The notes beneath the pieces were generated by a model. It saw only the letters and a list, made by a program, of their open reading frames with translations. It was not told the DNA's origin and did no database searches. Shown here one piece after another: positions 43,501-52,141 of a stretch of 64,000 nt of DNA. Position 1 is the stretch's first letter. The number at the start of each line of letters is the position of its first letter. The position numbers were made by a program, and so were the translations under genes. Origin of the DNA: an uncultured Eubacteriales bacterium (GTDB taxonomy: Bacteria; Bacillota; Clostridia; Christensenellales; Borkfalkiaceae); NCBI GenBank assembly GCA_900540805.1, contig UQHL01000003.1, positions 121,925 to 185,924 on the forward strand, written 5' to 3'.

Positions 43501-44207
43501 ACTGCGGCTGCGACGCGGACGAACTGGCGCAGGAAATATATAAAGCAAAAGATTGCCTCGTCAAGAAATCCTTCTGGATCATCGGCGGCGACGGCTGGGC
43601 CTACGACATCGGCTACGGCGGACTCGATCACGTCATCGCTTCGGGCGAGGACGTCAATATCCTCGTGCTCGATACGGAGGTATATTCCAATACGGGCGGA
43701 CAGGCGTCCAAATCCACTCCCATTGCGGCGGTCGCTAAATTCGCGGCAGGCGGTAAGAGAGTGAAGAAAAAGGATCTCGGCATGATCGCGGCCACCTACG
43801 GCTATGTATATGTGGCGCAGTGCTCCATGGGCTCCGACAAAGCGCAGTTCGTCAAGGCGCTGAAGGAAGCGGAAGCTTACCACGGCCCCTCGATCATCAT
43901 CTGCTATGCGCCCTGCATCAACCACGGCATCAACATGGGCAAATCCCAGACCGAGGAAAAGAACGCGGTGGATTGCGGCTATTGGCAGCTTTACAGATAT
44001 AATCCCTCCCTTGCGGAAAAGGGCGAAAATCCCTTCACGCTGGATTCCAAAGATCCCACGGGCGACTATCAGGCCTTCCTGCAGGGCGAAGTGCGTTACG
44101 CCTCCCTGAAGAAGACGGAGCCTGCCCTTGCGGAAGAGCTTTACAAAGAAACGGAAGAAGCCTCGAAAGAGCGGCTTGCCGGCTACAAGAAAATGGCGGG
44201 CAAATAA
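40590..44207 (+). CDS. nifJ: Pyruvate:ferredoxin (flavodoxin) oxidoreductase
   Basis: 1205 residues, the full single-chain length. It oxidises pyruvate to acetyl-CoA and CO2, reducing ferredoxin. Order: pyrimidine-binding domain (1-250, YPITPSSPMAE), transketolase C-terminal-like (260-420), gamma domain, then the 2[4Fe-4S] ferredoxin domain near 700-760 (CIQCTQCSFVC, CMGCGVCFDVC), a further cluster site (GACAGCGETPY) and the ThDP domain (GGDGWAYDIGYGG, DTEVYSNTGGQ). GGAGG lies nine bases before the ATG at 40590. Strong promoter. Central enzyme of an anaerobic fermenter. Confidence 0.98.
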   Translation: MKKMTIDGNTAASHVAYAFSEVAAIYPITPSSPMAESADEWATAKRTNMWGQKLKIAEMQSEGGAAGAVHGSLSAGALTTTYTASQGLLLMIPNMYKISGELLPMVMHVSARALAAHSLNIFGDHSDVMACRQTGFAMLASSSVQEVMDLALVSHLATLKSSVPFLHFFDGFRTSHEYSKVEGFDEANNYAEIKAIFDKLGMQKYVDEFKSRALNPEHPIQKGTAQNGDTYFQNRETANSYYEAVPAIVSEMMKAVSEYTGRAYHLFDYVGASDAEEVIVVMGSGAETIEETVNKLNAQGKKYGVLKVRLYRPFDATAFVGAIPASCKKLAVLDRTKEPGSLGEPLYLDVCAALLEQGRADVRVYGGRYGLGSKEFTPTMVLSVFKNLEAKESKNHFTVGIYEDVTNTSLDFSEKFDAAPAGSTSCKFYGLGSDGTVGSNKNTVKIIGDHTDKYVQAYFFYDSKKSGGITVSHLRFGDKPIQSEYLIDAADFIACHNPSYVTRYDMASDLKEGGAFLLNSEWTSVEALEKELPAKMKNILAKKHAKLYVIDAIKIAGELGLRGKTSTILQSAFFCINPQIMPYESENPEDKNTAVALMKYMAYKSFSRKGDAIVQMNYNAIDSAKANLVKIDIPESWATTTEGADMVKLADDAYFRDVVAPILALEGDKLPSSAFNADGSVPTGTTKFEKRGVAVLVPEWNIDKCIQCTQCSFVCPHATIRPYLVAEGEQTPADFKTKPALQAKGYGFRIQVSPLDCMGCGVCFDVCPVNQKAANDAAKAGVKVDPANRALNMVPLEKISAREAANWEYAQTLPDAPKDVTAKMAEVKKSQFSQPLFEFSGACAGCGETPYLKVLTQLFGDRMIVANATGCSSIYGGSSPTCPYTKNKEGHGPAWANSLFEDNAEYGYGMNLAYQARRTALKAPVAALAEKWNEWAEGKAACENWLANIDDAEGSKAAAAELVKCLEGCKDCGCDADELAQEIYKAKDCLVKKSFWIIGGDGWAYDIGYGGLDHVIASGEDVNILVLDTEVYSNTGGQASKSTPIAAVAKFAAGGKRVKKKDLGMIAATYGYVYVAQCSMGSDKAQFVKALKEAEAYHGPSIIICYAPCINHGINMGKSQTEEKNAVDCGYWQLYRYNPSLAEKGENPFTLDSKDPTGDYQAFLQGEVRYASLKKTEPALAEELYKETEEASKERLAGYKKMAGK

Positions 44208-44222
44208 TCCCCCGTTATAAAA

Positions 44223-44261
44223 AAGCACTCCCGTCGGTAAATCCCGACGGGAGTATTTTTT
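44223..44261. terminator. Bidirectional terminator
   Basis: An 11-bp stem (44227-44237 with 44244-44254) flanked by A and T runs, between PFOR and the convergent lipoprotein gene. Confidence 0.93.
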
Positions 44262-44276
44262 TGCATTTGAAAGTTT

Positions 44277-45257
44277 TTAATAAAAATCCGTCCAACCGTC
44301 GTCGGAATCGGGTTTCGGCTTCCAGCGGTCGCTCGTTTCGTTCTTTCCCCATACGGCGACCAGCGTCAAATCCGAAGCAACCGAATACACGCCGTTTTCT
44401 TCTATTTCTTCCGTCCCCTTCCGAAGCCAGTGCTTGAAATGATATCCGTAACAGCTCGGCTTTACGAGATTATATTCGGCGCCGAAAACCACATTTTGTG
44501 CGGCGGCTTCGATTTTTACGTATTCGTCGTCTTTCAAGCTTCCGAGTTCGTAAGTAATCGTATAGGTTTTCGGGGTTTTTACCGCCGTTACCGTAACATT
44601 TTCCGAGACGTCTGAAAAATCCGTTTTATCCCATACGATGTCGTAGCCCGCCGCGGAAACGGGTACGGGGACGTCCGTCAGCGTCTCTCCCTTTTTCAAG
44701 GTTTTCACGACGTCGGATTGCCCCTCCTGTATAAAGGTAATCGTATAAGTCTCCGCCTCGATCGCTTTCCACGCCGCCGTCAGCGTTACATCTTCGGCAA
44801 TTCTCCAGATACCCGTCAACGCGATCGACGCTATTCCGTTTTTCCAGCACACAAACGAATAATCGTTTCTTACGGGCAACGGCAGCACATATTTCTCTTC
44901 GTAGGTAAAAAGCCCCGTCTTTGCGGACACGGTACCCTCGTTAGCGTCGTAAGTCACGGTATATTGCTTCGGCGTTTTTACGGCGTTGACAATCTTATCC
45001 GCCGTCACGTTTGTCAAATCGACGTCCTCCCAGGCCACCGTATAGCCCGTAACGGGCTTTGTCTCGGGAATATCCGTAACCGTTTTTCCCGCTTCGACAA
45101 CCCGCACGACGTCGGGCTGCCCCGTCTGCATAAAAGTGACCGTATATGTCTTAACGAAAGACGACGAATTCTCCCTTTCTCCGCAGGCAGCCCAAAAGGA
45201 CGCCAATATTACGGAAGCTATCACGGCCGCTAATTTTCTGTCCGTATTCCTGTTCAT
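44277..45257 (-). CDS. Lipoprotein with InlB B-repeat/MucBP-like repeats
   Basis: 326 residues. Signal peptide with lipobox FWAAC near residue 25. The mature part alternates two kinds of about 60-residue beta repeat: TYTVTFMQTGQPDVV / TYTITFIQEGQSDVV with AGYDIVW, and YTVTYDANEGTV / YTITYELGSL with a conserved Trp (FVCWKNG, FKHWLRKG). These are the Listeria-Bacteroides InlB-B/flg_new repeats of surface proteins. The C-terminus is short and acidic. Surface role likely, ligand unknown. A GGGGGAAA site precedes the ATG; TATAAT lies about 28 bases upstream. Confidence 0.85.
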   Translation of the reverse strand: MNRNTDRKLAAVIASVILASFWAACGERENSSSFVKTYTVTFMQTGQPDVVRVVEAGKTVTDIPETKPVTGYTVAWEDVDLTNVTADKIVNAVKTPKQYTVTYDANEGTVSAKTGLFTYEEKYVLPLPVRNDYSFVCWKNGIASIALTGIWRIAEDVTLTAAWKAIEAETYTITFIQEGQSDVVKTLKKGETLTDVPVPVSAAGYDIVWDKTDFSDVSENVTVTAVKTPKTYTITYELGSLKDDEYVKIEAAAQNVVFGAEYNLVKPSCYGYHFKHWLRKGTEEIEENGVYSVASDLTLVAVWGKNETSDRWKPKPDSDDGWTDFY

Positions 45258-45341
45258 ACATTTTCCCCCGTTTCTTTACTTTTTTATTATACTATACGAC
45301 GGGGAGTTTGTCAATGTTTTGAAAAAAACTCCTTTGCCTCC

Positions 45342-45370
45342 TTGACAAAATAAAAGAAAAAGCTTATAAT
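45342..45370 (+). promoter_or_regulatory. Consensus promoter of the first GT4 gene
   Basis: TTGACA, 17-base spacer, TATAAT. Confidence 0.92.
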
Positions 45371-45453
45371 AAATTTCGGGAAATAAAAAGCGGAAAATTT
45401 TTCAAACTCTGTTTTCTGCGTTTCCCGCCGCACGCCTCTTAAAAGGAACCTTT

Positions 45454-46641
45454 ATGAAAATCACCATTATCTGCGACGTACCATTAAAAGAAAACAACGG
45501 CACGGCCATAGCGGCACTCAATCTGATACATTTTCTCAAAAAGCAGGGCCACCTTCTTAAAATCATATGTCCCGAATCGGATATTCCTCTGCTCGAGGAC
45601 GAAATCCGCGTTCCGAAAATAAACTTTTTCTTTTTCAACGGATATGTAGAAAAAAACGGCGTCACCCTCGGCAAGCCCGAGAAAAAAATCCTCCGGGCGG
45701 CGATCGAGGACGCGGACGTCGTACACCTGCTGGTCCCCTTTGCATTGTCGCGCGCCGCGATCAAGATCGCAAGGCCGCTCGGGATTCCCCTCACGGCGAG
45801 CTTTCATTGCCAGGCGGAAAACCTGTCAAACCATATTAAACTGATGAATAATCAGTGGTTTAACGAACAGGTGTATCGCAACTTTTACCGTGCAGTTTAT
45901 CGTTACTGCGACTGCGTGCATTACCCCACGCAGTTTATAAAAAACGTCTTTGAAAATTCGACGGGCCCAACCAACGGCTTCGTCATCTCCAACGGCGTCA
46001 ATCCCCTCTTTTTGGAACCGCGGAAAAACGTTACGCGGCCCGCGGAATACGAGGATAAGTTTGTCGTGCTCTGTTCGGGGCGATATTCCCAGGAAAAGGC
46101 GCAGCACGTCCTCATCGAGGCGGCCAAGCTCTCCAAACACAAAAGAAAGCTTCAGCTGATCTTTGCGGGCGACGGGCCGTTTAAGGAACGTCTGAAAAAA
46201 CAAGCGGCCGATCTCACGCTTCCGCCTCTGTTCCGCTTCTTTAAGCGCGAAGATCTGGCGGACGTCATCGCCTACGCCGATTTATACGTGCATACTGCGG
46301 AAGTGGAAATCGAGGCGGTGGCATGTCTGGAAGCGATTTGCGGCGGACTTCTGCCCGTCATTGCCGATTCTCCGCGCAGCGCCACCCGCTATTTTGCACT
46401 GACGCAAAAAAATCTCTTCACCTACGACAGCCCTCAATCGCTGGCCGAAACTATGGACTATTGGCTGGAGAACGCCGAAGAAAAACAGCGTTGCCTTGAA
46501 AATTACCGAAATTTCTCCCGCCGCTTTGCCCTGGAGGAATGTATGAAGCAGATGGAGCAAATGTTTTTCCTCGCCGCATCGAGCCGAAAGGAAAACGAAA
46601 AAGACGCGGAAAAGCAAAGCGAACAAAAAGAAAACGCCTGA
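45454..46641 (+). CDS. GT4 glycosyltransferase, paralogue 1
   Basis: 395 residues, GT-B fold. N-terminal ICDVPLKENNGTAIAALN, acceptor-side SFHCQAEN, hinge ISNGVNPLF, and the nucleotide-sugar site with GRYSQEKAQ, FAGDGPF and the EVEIEAVACLEAICGG E-x7-E-like region. It is a clear paralogue of the gene at 54757. Relatives act on membrane lipids (diacylglycerol-type glucosyltransferases), so glycolipid synthesis is possible. The charged C-terminal tail (ENEKDAEKQSEQK) is unique to this copy. AAAAGGA site. Single-gene unit with own terminator. Confidence 0.88.
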   Translation: MKITIICDVPLKENNGTAIAALNLIHFLKKQGHLLKIICPESDIPLLEDEIRVPKINFFFFNGYVEKNGVTLGKPEKKILRAAIEDADVVHLLVPFALSRAAIKIARPLGIPLTASFHCQAENLSNHIKLMNNQWFNEQVYRNFYRAVYRYCDCVHYPTQFIKNVFENSTGPTNGFVISNGVNPLFLEPRKNVTRPAEYEDKFVVLCSGRYSQEKAQHVLIEAAKLSKHKRKLQLIFAGDGPFKERLKKQAADLTLPPLFRFFKREDLADVIAYADLYVHTAEVEIEAVACLEAICGGLLPVIADSPRSATRYFALTQKNLFTYDSPQSLAETMDYWLENAEEKQRCLENYRNFSRRFALEECMKQMEQMFFLAASSRKENEKDAEKQSEQKENA

Positions 46642-46660
46642 GTTTACAGCGAAATCAAAC

Positions 46661-46704
46661 AATCAGAGGCCGGCTTCCCCTGCGGAACCGACCTCTGATT
46701 TTAC
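46661..46704. terminator. Bidirectional terminator
   Basis: AATCAGAGG (46661-46669) pairs with CCTCTGATT (46692-46700), inner GC pairing, T after. Lies between GT4 and the convergent M50 gene. Confidence 0.85.
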
Positions 46705-46744
46705 TATTACTTATTTTTTCGGAACATTTTCAATTCATTCACAT

Positions 46745-47815
46745 TCAGAGGCGTTCCAGCAAAATTTTTTCAAATCTCTTCACACCCTCGATGCCTTTTT
46801 TATCGAGAAGCCCCAGCGCCCTTTCCTTCAGCGAAAGCGCCTTTCCCTTCTCTCCCTTCACCGACGCATACGCCGCGAGAATACGTTTTGCCGTCGCGTC
46901 CTCTCTTTCGAGATACTCCCTCGAGAGCTTTGCACACTCCTCCGCCCGTTCGGCGTCGCCGTTCAGAGCGTGCATATAGGTCAGCTCCGCCGCCGTCTGT
47001 TCAAAATCGTTTTTCGAGAGATAGGGCTGGGCGGAAGCCAGCCTGTTGAGACAGTCCGCCGCACGCTCCGTCTCTCCCCTTTCGAGGTAATAACGGTAGC
47101 GAAGATCGAGGATGATCGCATACATGGGTTCGTCTTCGGGAAGTTGGGGAAGGTCAAAATAAAATTTTTCGTCAATTTCGGAAAAACTTTTTCCCTCCGC
47201 CAATTTTCCGTGGATCTCCATAGCGGAAATCAGACATTTACCCGCAGGCGCCTCTCTCGCGATCGATTGCAGAACCGCCGTATCCGTCGGTCCGTTTTCG
47301 TAACGGAAGGGCGGAAGATTTAAGAAAAAGAGATAGGCGGCATAGGGCACGCCTCCCAAAAACAAAAAAGCGGCACTTTCCGATACCGACCTCACAAGAA
47401 ACGCCCCGGCGAGCAAAGCAGCCGAATAAATTCCCCCGAATATAAGTCCCCCGACGGTGTAAAGTTCGGCCCGCTTTTTCATATTTCCGCCGCGGAGAGG
47501 AATTGTCTGCGTCTGATCCGACGCAAAGGGAGAGACGAAAGAAAAGCGCATTTTTCCGTTTTCCTCCCAAAAAGAGAAAAAGGAAAACTTCGTCATTACG
47601 ACGCGCATACCCTGCGCCTTTGCAAAAACGATATGGCCGAGCTCGTGTACGGTCGAAGCAAGGATAATCGCCAAAAGAAAACCGCCGATCGCATACGCCG
47701 TCGCCGCAACGCCCGTGCCCGCTTTCGTCCATGCGAAATAGACGACCAGACATTCTCCCGCCGCCATCAAAAGCAGCAAAGCGATCGCGTAAATTTTCCC
47801 GCCTATTCTTCCCAT
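46745..47815 (-). CDS. M50 (site-2-like) metalloprotease with helical-repeat tail
   Basis: 356 residues. Four to five membrane segments in residues 1-185 with the zinc motif VHELGHIVFAK. The second motif is less clear: NLPPFRYENGPTDTA holds an Asp at the place of the usual NxxPxxxxDG. The rest (190-356) is soluble, alpha-helical and TPR-like (RYYLERGETERAADCLNRL, NGDAERAEECAKLS). GAGGAGAA site. Follows the Ppx/GppA gene by 12 bases. Likely an intramembrane protease; target unknown. Confidence 0.8.
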   Translation of the reverse strand: MGRIGGKIYAIALLLLMAAGECLVVYFAWTKAGTGVAATAYAIGGFLLAIILASTVHELGHIVFAKAQGMRVVMTKFSFFSFWEENGKMRFSFVSPFASDQTQTIPLRGGNMKKRAELYTVGGLIFGGIYSAALLAGAFLVRSVSESAAFLFLGGVPYAAYLFFLNLPPFRYENGPTDTAVLQSIAREAPAGKCLISAMEIHGKLAEGKSFSEIDEKFYFDLPQLPEDEPMYAIILDLRYRYYLERGETERAADCLNRLASAQPYLSKNDFEQTAAELTYMHALNGDAERAEECAKLSREYLEREDATAKRILAAYASVKGEKGKALSLKERALGLLDKKGIEGVKRFEKILLERL

Positions 47816-47827
47816 TCTTTTTCTCCT

Positions 47828-48691
47828 CTATAAAAGCCCTCGTTTTTTCGCATAGCCTTCCAGATTGTCGCTGTCGCTGACGATCAACTCGGAAAAGCCC
47901 AGCCTGTCCATCACGACGGACAAAAGCACGGCGCCGCCGCCCAATACGTCCGCCCGCTTAGGCTGGACGCCGGGAAGCTTTGCGATGTCCTCCGCGCGCA
48001 TTTTTGTCAGCCTTTCCGCCAGCGCGCGCATTTGCGCGGCGGTGACAATTGTGCCCGTGACGCGGGAAGAATCGTATTCCCGCATGTCCAGCGAAAGCGC
48101 GGCCAGCGTTGTAGCCGTTCCGCCGATCGCATACATGGGTACCCCGTCGGGCACTTTCCCGTATTCCCCGACGGCTCTTTCCGCCGCCTGCTTCAGCTTT
48201 TCCGCATCCGCGCCGCACATATCTTTCAACCGCACCACGCCGATATCGACGCTCTTTTTATAAATCAGAATGCCGCCCTTCTGCACGACAATCTCCGTGC
48301 TTGCGCCGCCCGCATCGACAAGCCCGCCGTCCCGTCCGCCGAGCGCGCCCAAAATGCCGAGCTCCGCTTCCTCCATGCCTGAAATCACTTCCACATCGAG
48401 CGGACAAAGCTCCCTTACGCGGGCGACGAACTCGCTGCCGTTTTCGGCGGAGCGTACCGCCGCGGTCGCAAACGCATAGACCGAAGCCGCCCCCTCGGCA
48501 TTCGCGCGGGCATAAAAAGCCGCTACGGCCGCAGCCGTCCGCTCGACGGCTTCCCGTTTAAGCAGGGACGACGAGGCGAGCCCTTCGCCGAGGCGGGTAG
48601 TGTCAAGCGTCTTATATAAAACTTTTCCGTCCGCCATCATCATGAGGCGAACGGAATTAGAGCCGATGTCTATTACGGCGATCTTTTTCAT
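47828..48691 (-). CDS. Ppx/GppA-family phosphatase
   Basis: 287 residues, the short clostridial form. ASKHA fold with IDIGSNSVRLMM, TAAVRSAENG, LVDAGGASTEIV and YAIGGTATTLAAL. Hydrolyses polyphosphate or pppGpp; short forms are not assigned to one. It follows divIC by three bases, an association seen in Clostridia sporulation blocks. Confidence 0.9.
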   Translation of the reverse strand: MKKIAVIDIGSNSVRLMMMADGKVLYKTLDTTRLGEGLASSSLLKREAVERTAAAVAAFYARANAEGAASVYAFATAAVRSAENGSEFVARVRELCPLDVEVISGMEEAELGILGALGGRDGGLVDAGGASTEIVVQKGGILIYKKSVDIGVVRLKDMCGADAEKLKQAAERAVGEYGKVPDGVPMYAIGGTATTLAALSLDMREYDSSRVTGTIVTAAQMRALAERLTKMRAEDIAKLPGVQPKRADVLGGGAVLLSVVMDRLGFSELIVSDSDNLEGYAKKRGLL

Positions 48692-48694
48692 TGT

Positions 48695-48958
48695 CTATTT
48701 TTCTCCGGGATAAATAAATCCTTTTTCGTGCGCGGCCCAGTCGAGATAAAAATCGCTGAGATAATGGTCGAGATCGTTTTCTGCCGTTTCGTTCATTTCG
48801 GTCCAGTAATCGATTTCTTTCTGAACGTTTTTTATTCTTTTATTGAGTACGGCTATATGGATCACCTGATACAAGAGCACGGCCAGCAGGCAGACAACAA
48901 CCAACGTCCCCGCTACCGCCGCCGCGGTAACTACACGTTTTAATTTTTCCTGCGTCAT
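48695..48958 (-). CDS. divIC: Septum formation protein DivIC (FtsB-like)
   Basis: 87 residues. One membrane helix (VVTAAAVAGTLVVVCLLAV, 9-30) then a short coiled coil (VLNKRIKNVQKEID) and a conserved tail. Size and position directly after yabQ match divIC of Bacillus. Part of the FtsL-DivIB complex that activates septal wall synthesis. Overlaps the yabQ stop by four bases. Confidence 0.85.
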   Translation of the reverse strand: MTQEKLKRVVTAAAVAGTLVVVCLLAVLLYQVIHIAVLNKRIKNVQKEIDYWTEMNETAENDLDHYLSDFYLDWAAHEKGFIYPGEK

Positions 48959-49320
48959 ATCGGATGCACCTCTTTTTTCTTTGAGTTTTTCGTGATTTTT
49001 CGCCTTTTTATACCTTTTCTGGCTTTATTATAGCACAGTTTCAACAAAAAAGCAACTATTCTGTGGACACTTTTCAAATATAATATAAGCCCCAAAACGT
49101 TTCCCAGGTACATATATACCCGAAAATCAGGAAAGGAAAACAGCACGGCGGCAAAGACGCTCATTGCGGCGAACGCCAGAAAAAAGAGAACGTCGAAAAC
49201 AATTCCCGCCACGTCGCCGCACAGTTTTCTCAAGATATAAAACAGCTCGTACACCACGCCGCTCGCCACGCCGACGAGGACGCAGACGAGAAAAATAAAA
49301 ATCTGATTCGCCGCGTCCAC
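48955..49320 (-). CDS. yabQ: Spore cortex protein YabQ
   Basis: 121 residues, four membrane segments, basic C-terminus (KARKGIKRRKITKNSKKK). The YabQ pattern VLVGVASGVVYELFYILRK at the N-terminus is clear. Required for cortex formation in Bacillus, made in the mother cell. Follows yabP by 15 bases. Confidence 0.9.
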   Translation of the reverse strand: MDAANQIFIFLVCVLVGVASGVVYELFYILRKLCGDVAGIVFDVLFFLAFAAMSVFAAVLFSFPDFRVYMYLGNVLGLILYLKSVHRIVAFLLKLCYNKARKGIKRRKITKNSKKKEVHPI

Positions 49321-49335
49321 GTCACGCCTCCCCGC

Positions 49336-49590
49336 TTACTTAAACAGCTTTGCTTTCAGGCTCTTGCCGCCGTAACGGACGCCGCTTACGCTCCCCGTGG
49401 CGGTAAACGTACCGCTTGTCTTGGAAAAGCCCGTGATCTTCAGCCCCGAACCCGTGACGTAAAGTTTGACGTTGCTTCCCGCCAGCGAAAGCGCGATCTG
49501 GCTTTCGGAAAAGGACGCGACGCTTTCGATCCCCGTGACGGTGATGCTTTTCTGTTGTTCGATCGTCAATGAATGTAAAATTTCCTGCAT
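49336..49590 (-). CDS. yabP: Sporulation protein YabP
   Basis: 84 residues, YabP/YqfC family: HSLTIEQQKSITVTGIESV, F-S-E-SQIALSLAGSNVKLYV and LKITGFSKTSG. Works with YabQ in spore coat/cortex assembly. Its start codon lies inside an 8-bp inverted repeat. Upstream typA on the same strand ends 55 bases before. A sigma-E promoter was looked for; only a weak -10 (CATACGGT) was seen. Confidence 0.9.
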   Translation of the reverse strand: MQEILHSLTIEQQKSITVTGIESVASFSESQIALSLAGSNVKLYVTGSGLKITGFSKTSGTFTATGSVSGVRYGGKSLKAKLFK

Positions 49591-49607
49591 ACCGTATGAT
49601 ATGCAGG
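49584..49607 (-). promoter_or_regulatory. Inverted repeat over the yabP start codon
   Basis: CCTGCATA (49584-49591) and TATGCAGG (49600-49607) on the plus strand, 8-base loop. The ATG at 49590 is in one arm, so the hairpin would hide it in RNA; as DNA it could be an operator. Confidence 0.5.
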
Positions 49608-49645
49608 AAGGCTTGCTCTTTATTACTTTTTCCGTAAAATTTCTT

Positions 49646-51475
49646 TTACTTGAGATTTTTTTCGCGGAACCTCGCCTTGGCGCGAAGCTCGCTGTTCAAA
49701 ATGCGCTTGCGTATTCTGAAGGATTTGGGCGTGACCTCCAAAAGCTCGTCGTCGGCGATAAATTCGAGACATTCCTCGAGACTCATTTTGCTGACGGGGA
49801 TGAGGGTGAGCGCGTCGTCGCTGCTCGAGGATCTCGTATTGGTGAGGTGCTTGGTCTTGCAGACGTTGACGTTGATATCGTCGGAAAGGTTGGTATAGCC
49901 GATGACCATGCCCTCGTAAACGGGCGTGCCCGGCGTGACGAACAGCGTCCCGCGGCCCTGCGCGTTAAACAGCCCGTACGTCACCGCTTCGCCCGTCTCA
50001 AACGCCACCAGCGAGCCCGTACTGCGGCGCTGCATGTCGCCCTTATACGGCTCGTACTCGAAAAATATCGAGTTCATGATGCCCTGCCCCTTAGTGTCCG
50101 TAAGAAACTCGCTCTTATAGCCGAACAGGCCGCGCGCGGGAACGGTAAATTCGAGACGCATGCGGTTGCCCACCGCGCTCATGTGCAAAAGAGTGCCCTT
50201 GCGGTTGCCCATTTTCGAAAAGACAGGGCCCGTCATGTCCTCGGGCACATCTACGACGAGGCGTTCGATGGGCTCGTACAGCTGGCCGTCTATTTCTTTA
50301 TATAATACCTTGGGCGTGGATACCTGGAACTCGTAGCCTTCGCGGCGCATCGTCTCGATAAGGATGGAGAGGTGCATTTCGCCGCGGCCGCAGACGCGGA
50401 ACGAATCGGAACTGTCCGTATCGTTGACTCTTAAAGACACGTCGCGCAAAAGCTCCTTATAGAGCCGCTCGCGGATCTGGCGGGTGGTGACAAACTTGCC
50501 CTCCTTGCCTGCAAACGGACTGTCGTTGACGGAGAAGGTCATTTCGACGGTCGGTTCCTCGATCTTGACAAACTGTACGGGTTCCACTTTAGACGGTTCG
50601 CACACGGTGTCGCCGATATTCAGTCCGTCTATCCCCGAAAACACCACGATATCCCCTGCCTGCGCCGTGGGAACGGCAACCCGTTCCAATCCCTCGATCT
50701 GATAAAGATTGGCGATCTTGCAGTTGGTGCGCACCTTATTTTCGTTATAATTGCAAAGGGAAACGGGCTCGTTGGCGCGAATGACGCCGCGTTCGATCCG
50801 CCCGATACCGATCCTCCCTACAAACTCGTTATAGTCGATGCAGGAAACGAGTAGCTGCCCCGGCCCCTCCACGTCCATGTCCATGGGCGGAATATGCTCC
50901 AGAATGGTATCAAACAGCGGGTTGAGCGTGGGCTCCTGCGAGTCGGGCGTGCGGGAAGACGTCCCCGACCGGCCGCAGCAATACACGATGGGGCTTTCGA
51001 GTTGCTCGTCCGTCGCGTCGAGATCCATCATCAGCTCCAGCACTTCATCGACGACTTCGGAAATGCGCGCGTCCGGCCTGTCCACCTTATTGATGACGAT
51101 AATCAGCTTCAGTTTCAGCTCAAGCGCCTTCTGCATGACGAAACGGGTCTGCGGCAGCGGCCCCTCCGCCGCATCCACAAGTATAAGCGCGCCGTTCACC
51201 ATTTTGAGGACACGCTCTACCTCGCCCGAAAAGTCGGCGTGGCCCGGGGTATCCACGATATTGATTTTTACGCCCTTATAATGGGCGGAGGTATTTTTTG
51301 CAAGAATCGTAATCCCGCGTTCCCGCTCGAGGTCGTTGGAATCCATTACCCGATCCTGAACCTGTTCGTTGGCGCGGAACATTCCGCCCTGCACCAGCAT
51401 CTGATTGACCAGCGTCGTCTTGCCGTGATCGACGTGGGCTATGATTGCGACATTTCTTAAATCGTCTCTAATCAA
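49646..51475 (-). CDS. typA: Ribosome-associated GTPase TypA/BipA
   Basis: 609 residues, standard. G motifs AHVDHGKTTLVNQML, DTPGHADFSGEVER and NKVDRPDAR; C-terminal BipA domain. Assists 50S assembly under stress. The start is a TTG at 51475, supported by GGAAGGAG seven bases upstream and by the family N-terminus. Confidence 0.97.
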   Translation of the reverse strand: MIRDDLRNVAIIAHVDHGKTTLVNQMLVQGGMFRANEQVQDRVMDSNDLERERGITILAKNTSAHYKGVKINIVDTPGHADFSGEVERVLKMVNGALILVDAAEGPLPQTRFVMQKALELKLKLIIVINKVDRPDARISEVVDEVLELMMDLDATDEQLESPIVYCCGRSGTSSRTPDSQEPTLNPLFDTILEHIPPMDMDVEGPGQLLVSCIDYNEFVGRIGIGRIERGVIRANEPVSLCNYNENKVRTNCKIANLYQIEGLERVAVPTAQAGDIVVFSGIDGLNIGDTVCEPSKVEPVQFVKIEEPTVEMTFSVNDSPFAGKEGKFVTTRQIRERLYKELLRDVSLRVNDTDSSDSFRVCGRGEMHLSILIETMRREGYEFQVSTPKVLYKEIDGQLYEPIERLVVDVPEDMTGPVFSKMGNRKGTLLHMSAVGNRMRLEFTVPARGLFGYKSEFLTDTKGQGIMNSIFFEYEPYKGDMQRRSTGSLVAFETGEAVTYGLFNAQGRGTLFVTPGTPVYEGMVIGYTNLSDDINVNVCKTKHLTNTRSSSSDDALTLIPVSKMSLEECLEFIADDELLEVTPKSFRIRKRILNSELRAKARFREKNLK

Positions 51476-51584
51476 AATTTTGCTCCTTCCTTGAAAGTCT
51501 TTTTAACTTTACTATTTTAATACTTTTTTTCGAATATGACAACAAATTCGCACGTGTATTGAGATATTTTCTTGAAAAATCCCG

Positions 51585-51623
51585 AAAAAATTTCCGCAGA
51601 CCGACTTTTTTCGGCCTGCGGAA
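51585..51623 (-). terminator. Terminator of thyA-folA
   Basis: A 13-base arm pair with one mismatch (51592-51604 with 51611-51623) followed by six T on the minus strand. Confidence 0.9.
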
Positions 51624-51637
51624 GAGATTTTCACCCC

Positions 51638-52141
51638 TTAAAGGGGCTTGACCGCGAGGTTTTGGTACCTCGTAAAGCGAAGAATATACCCGTTGTCCTC
51701 GACGGGCTCCCCCGCATCTACGCAGACAAAATTTTCGTCTTTGTCGAGGTCTGGGAAAAAAGTATCCGCTCCGCCGTCGGCTTCCACCTTTGTGACAAGC
51801 GCCTCGCCGCAGTAGGGCAAAAGCGCCGCATACACCGACGCGCCGCCGATGACGTATAAATCCTCCGTTTCCGCCCGCCTGCGCATTTCAGCCTTCAAAG
51901 CCTCCAAATCGGACACAACGAGGCAGTCGTCCATTACCTGCCCCCTCGACAATACGATATTCGTACGATTTTTAAGCGGTTTTCCCGCGGGGAAGGAGCG
52001 CAGAGTGTTCCCTCCCATCACCACGGTCTTTCCAAGCGTCGTCTCTCGGAAAAACTTCATGTCTTTCGGGATGGAAAACATCAGGGAATTATTTTTGCCG
52101 ATTCCCCAATTTTTGTCGGCGTGTAAAATCGCCCGGATCAT
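51638..52141 (-). CDS. folA: Dihydrofolate reductase
   Basis: 167 residues. NADPH-dependent reduction of dihydrofolate. ILHADKNWGIGKNNSLMFSIPKDMKFF gives the substrate and Asp residues across positions 5-31; KTVVMGGNTLRSFP and LYVIGGASVYAALLPY bind NADPH. Overlaps thyA by four bases, regenerating the folate thyA oxidises. Confidence 0.96.
   Translation of the reverse strand: MIRAILHADKNWGIGKNNSLMFSIPKDMKFFRETTLGKTVVMGGNTLRSFPAGKPLKNRTNIVLSRGQVMDDCLVVSDLEALKAEMRRRAETEDLYVIGGASVYAALLPYCGEALVTKVEADGGADTFFPDLDKDENFVCVDAGEPVEDNGYILRFTRYQNLAVKPL

Noticed and set aside
41013..44228. A 1071-codon open frame antisense to PFOR
   Set aside because: It is the shadow of a GC-rich gene: no ribosome site, no family motif, and the plus strand has an intact PFOR.
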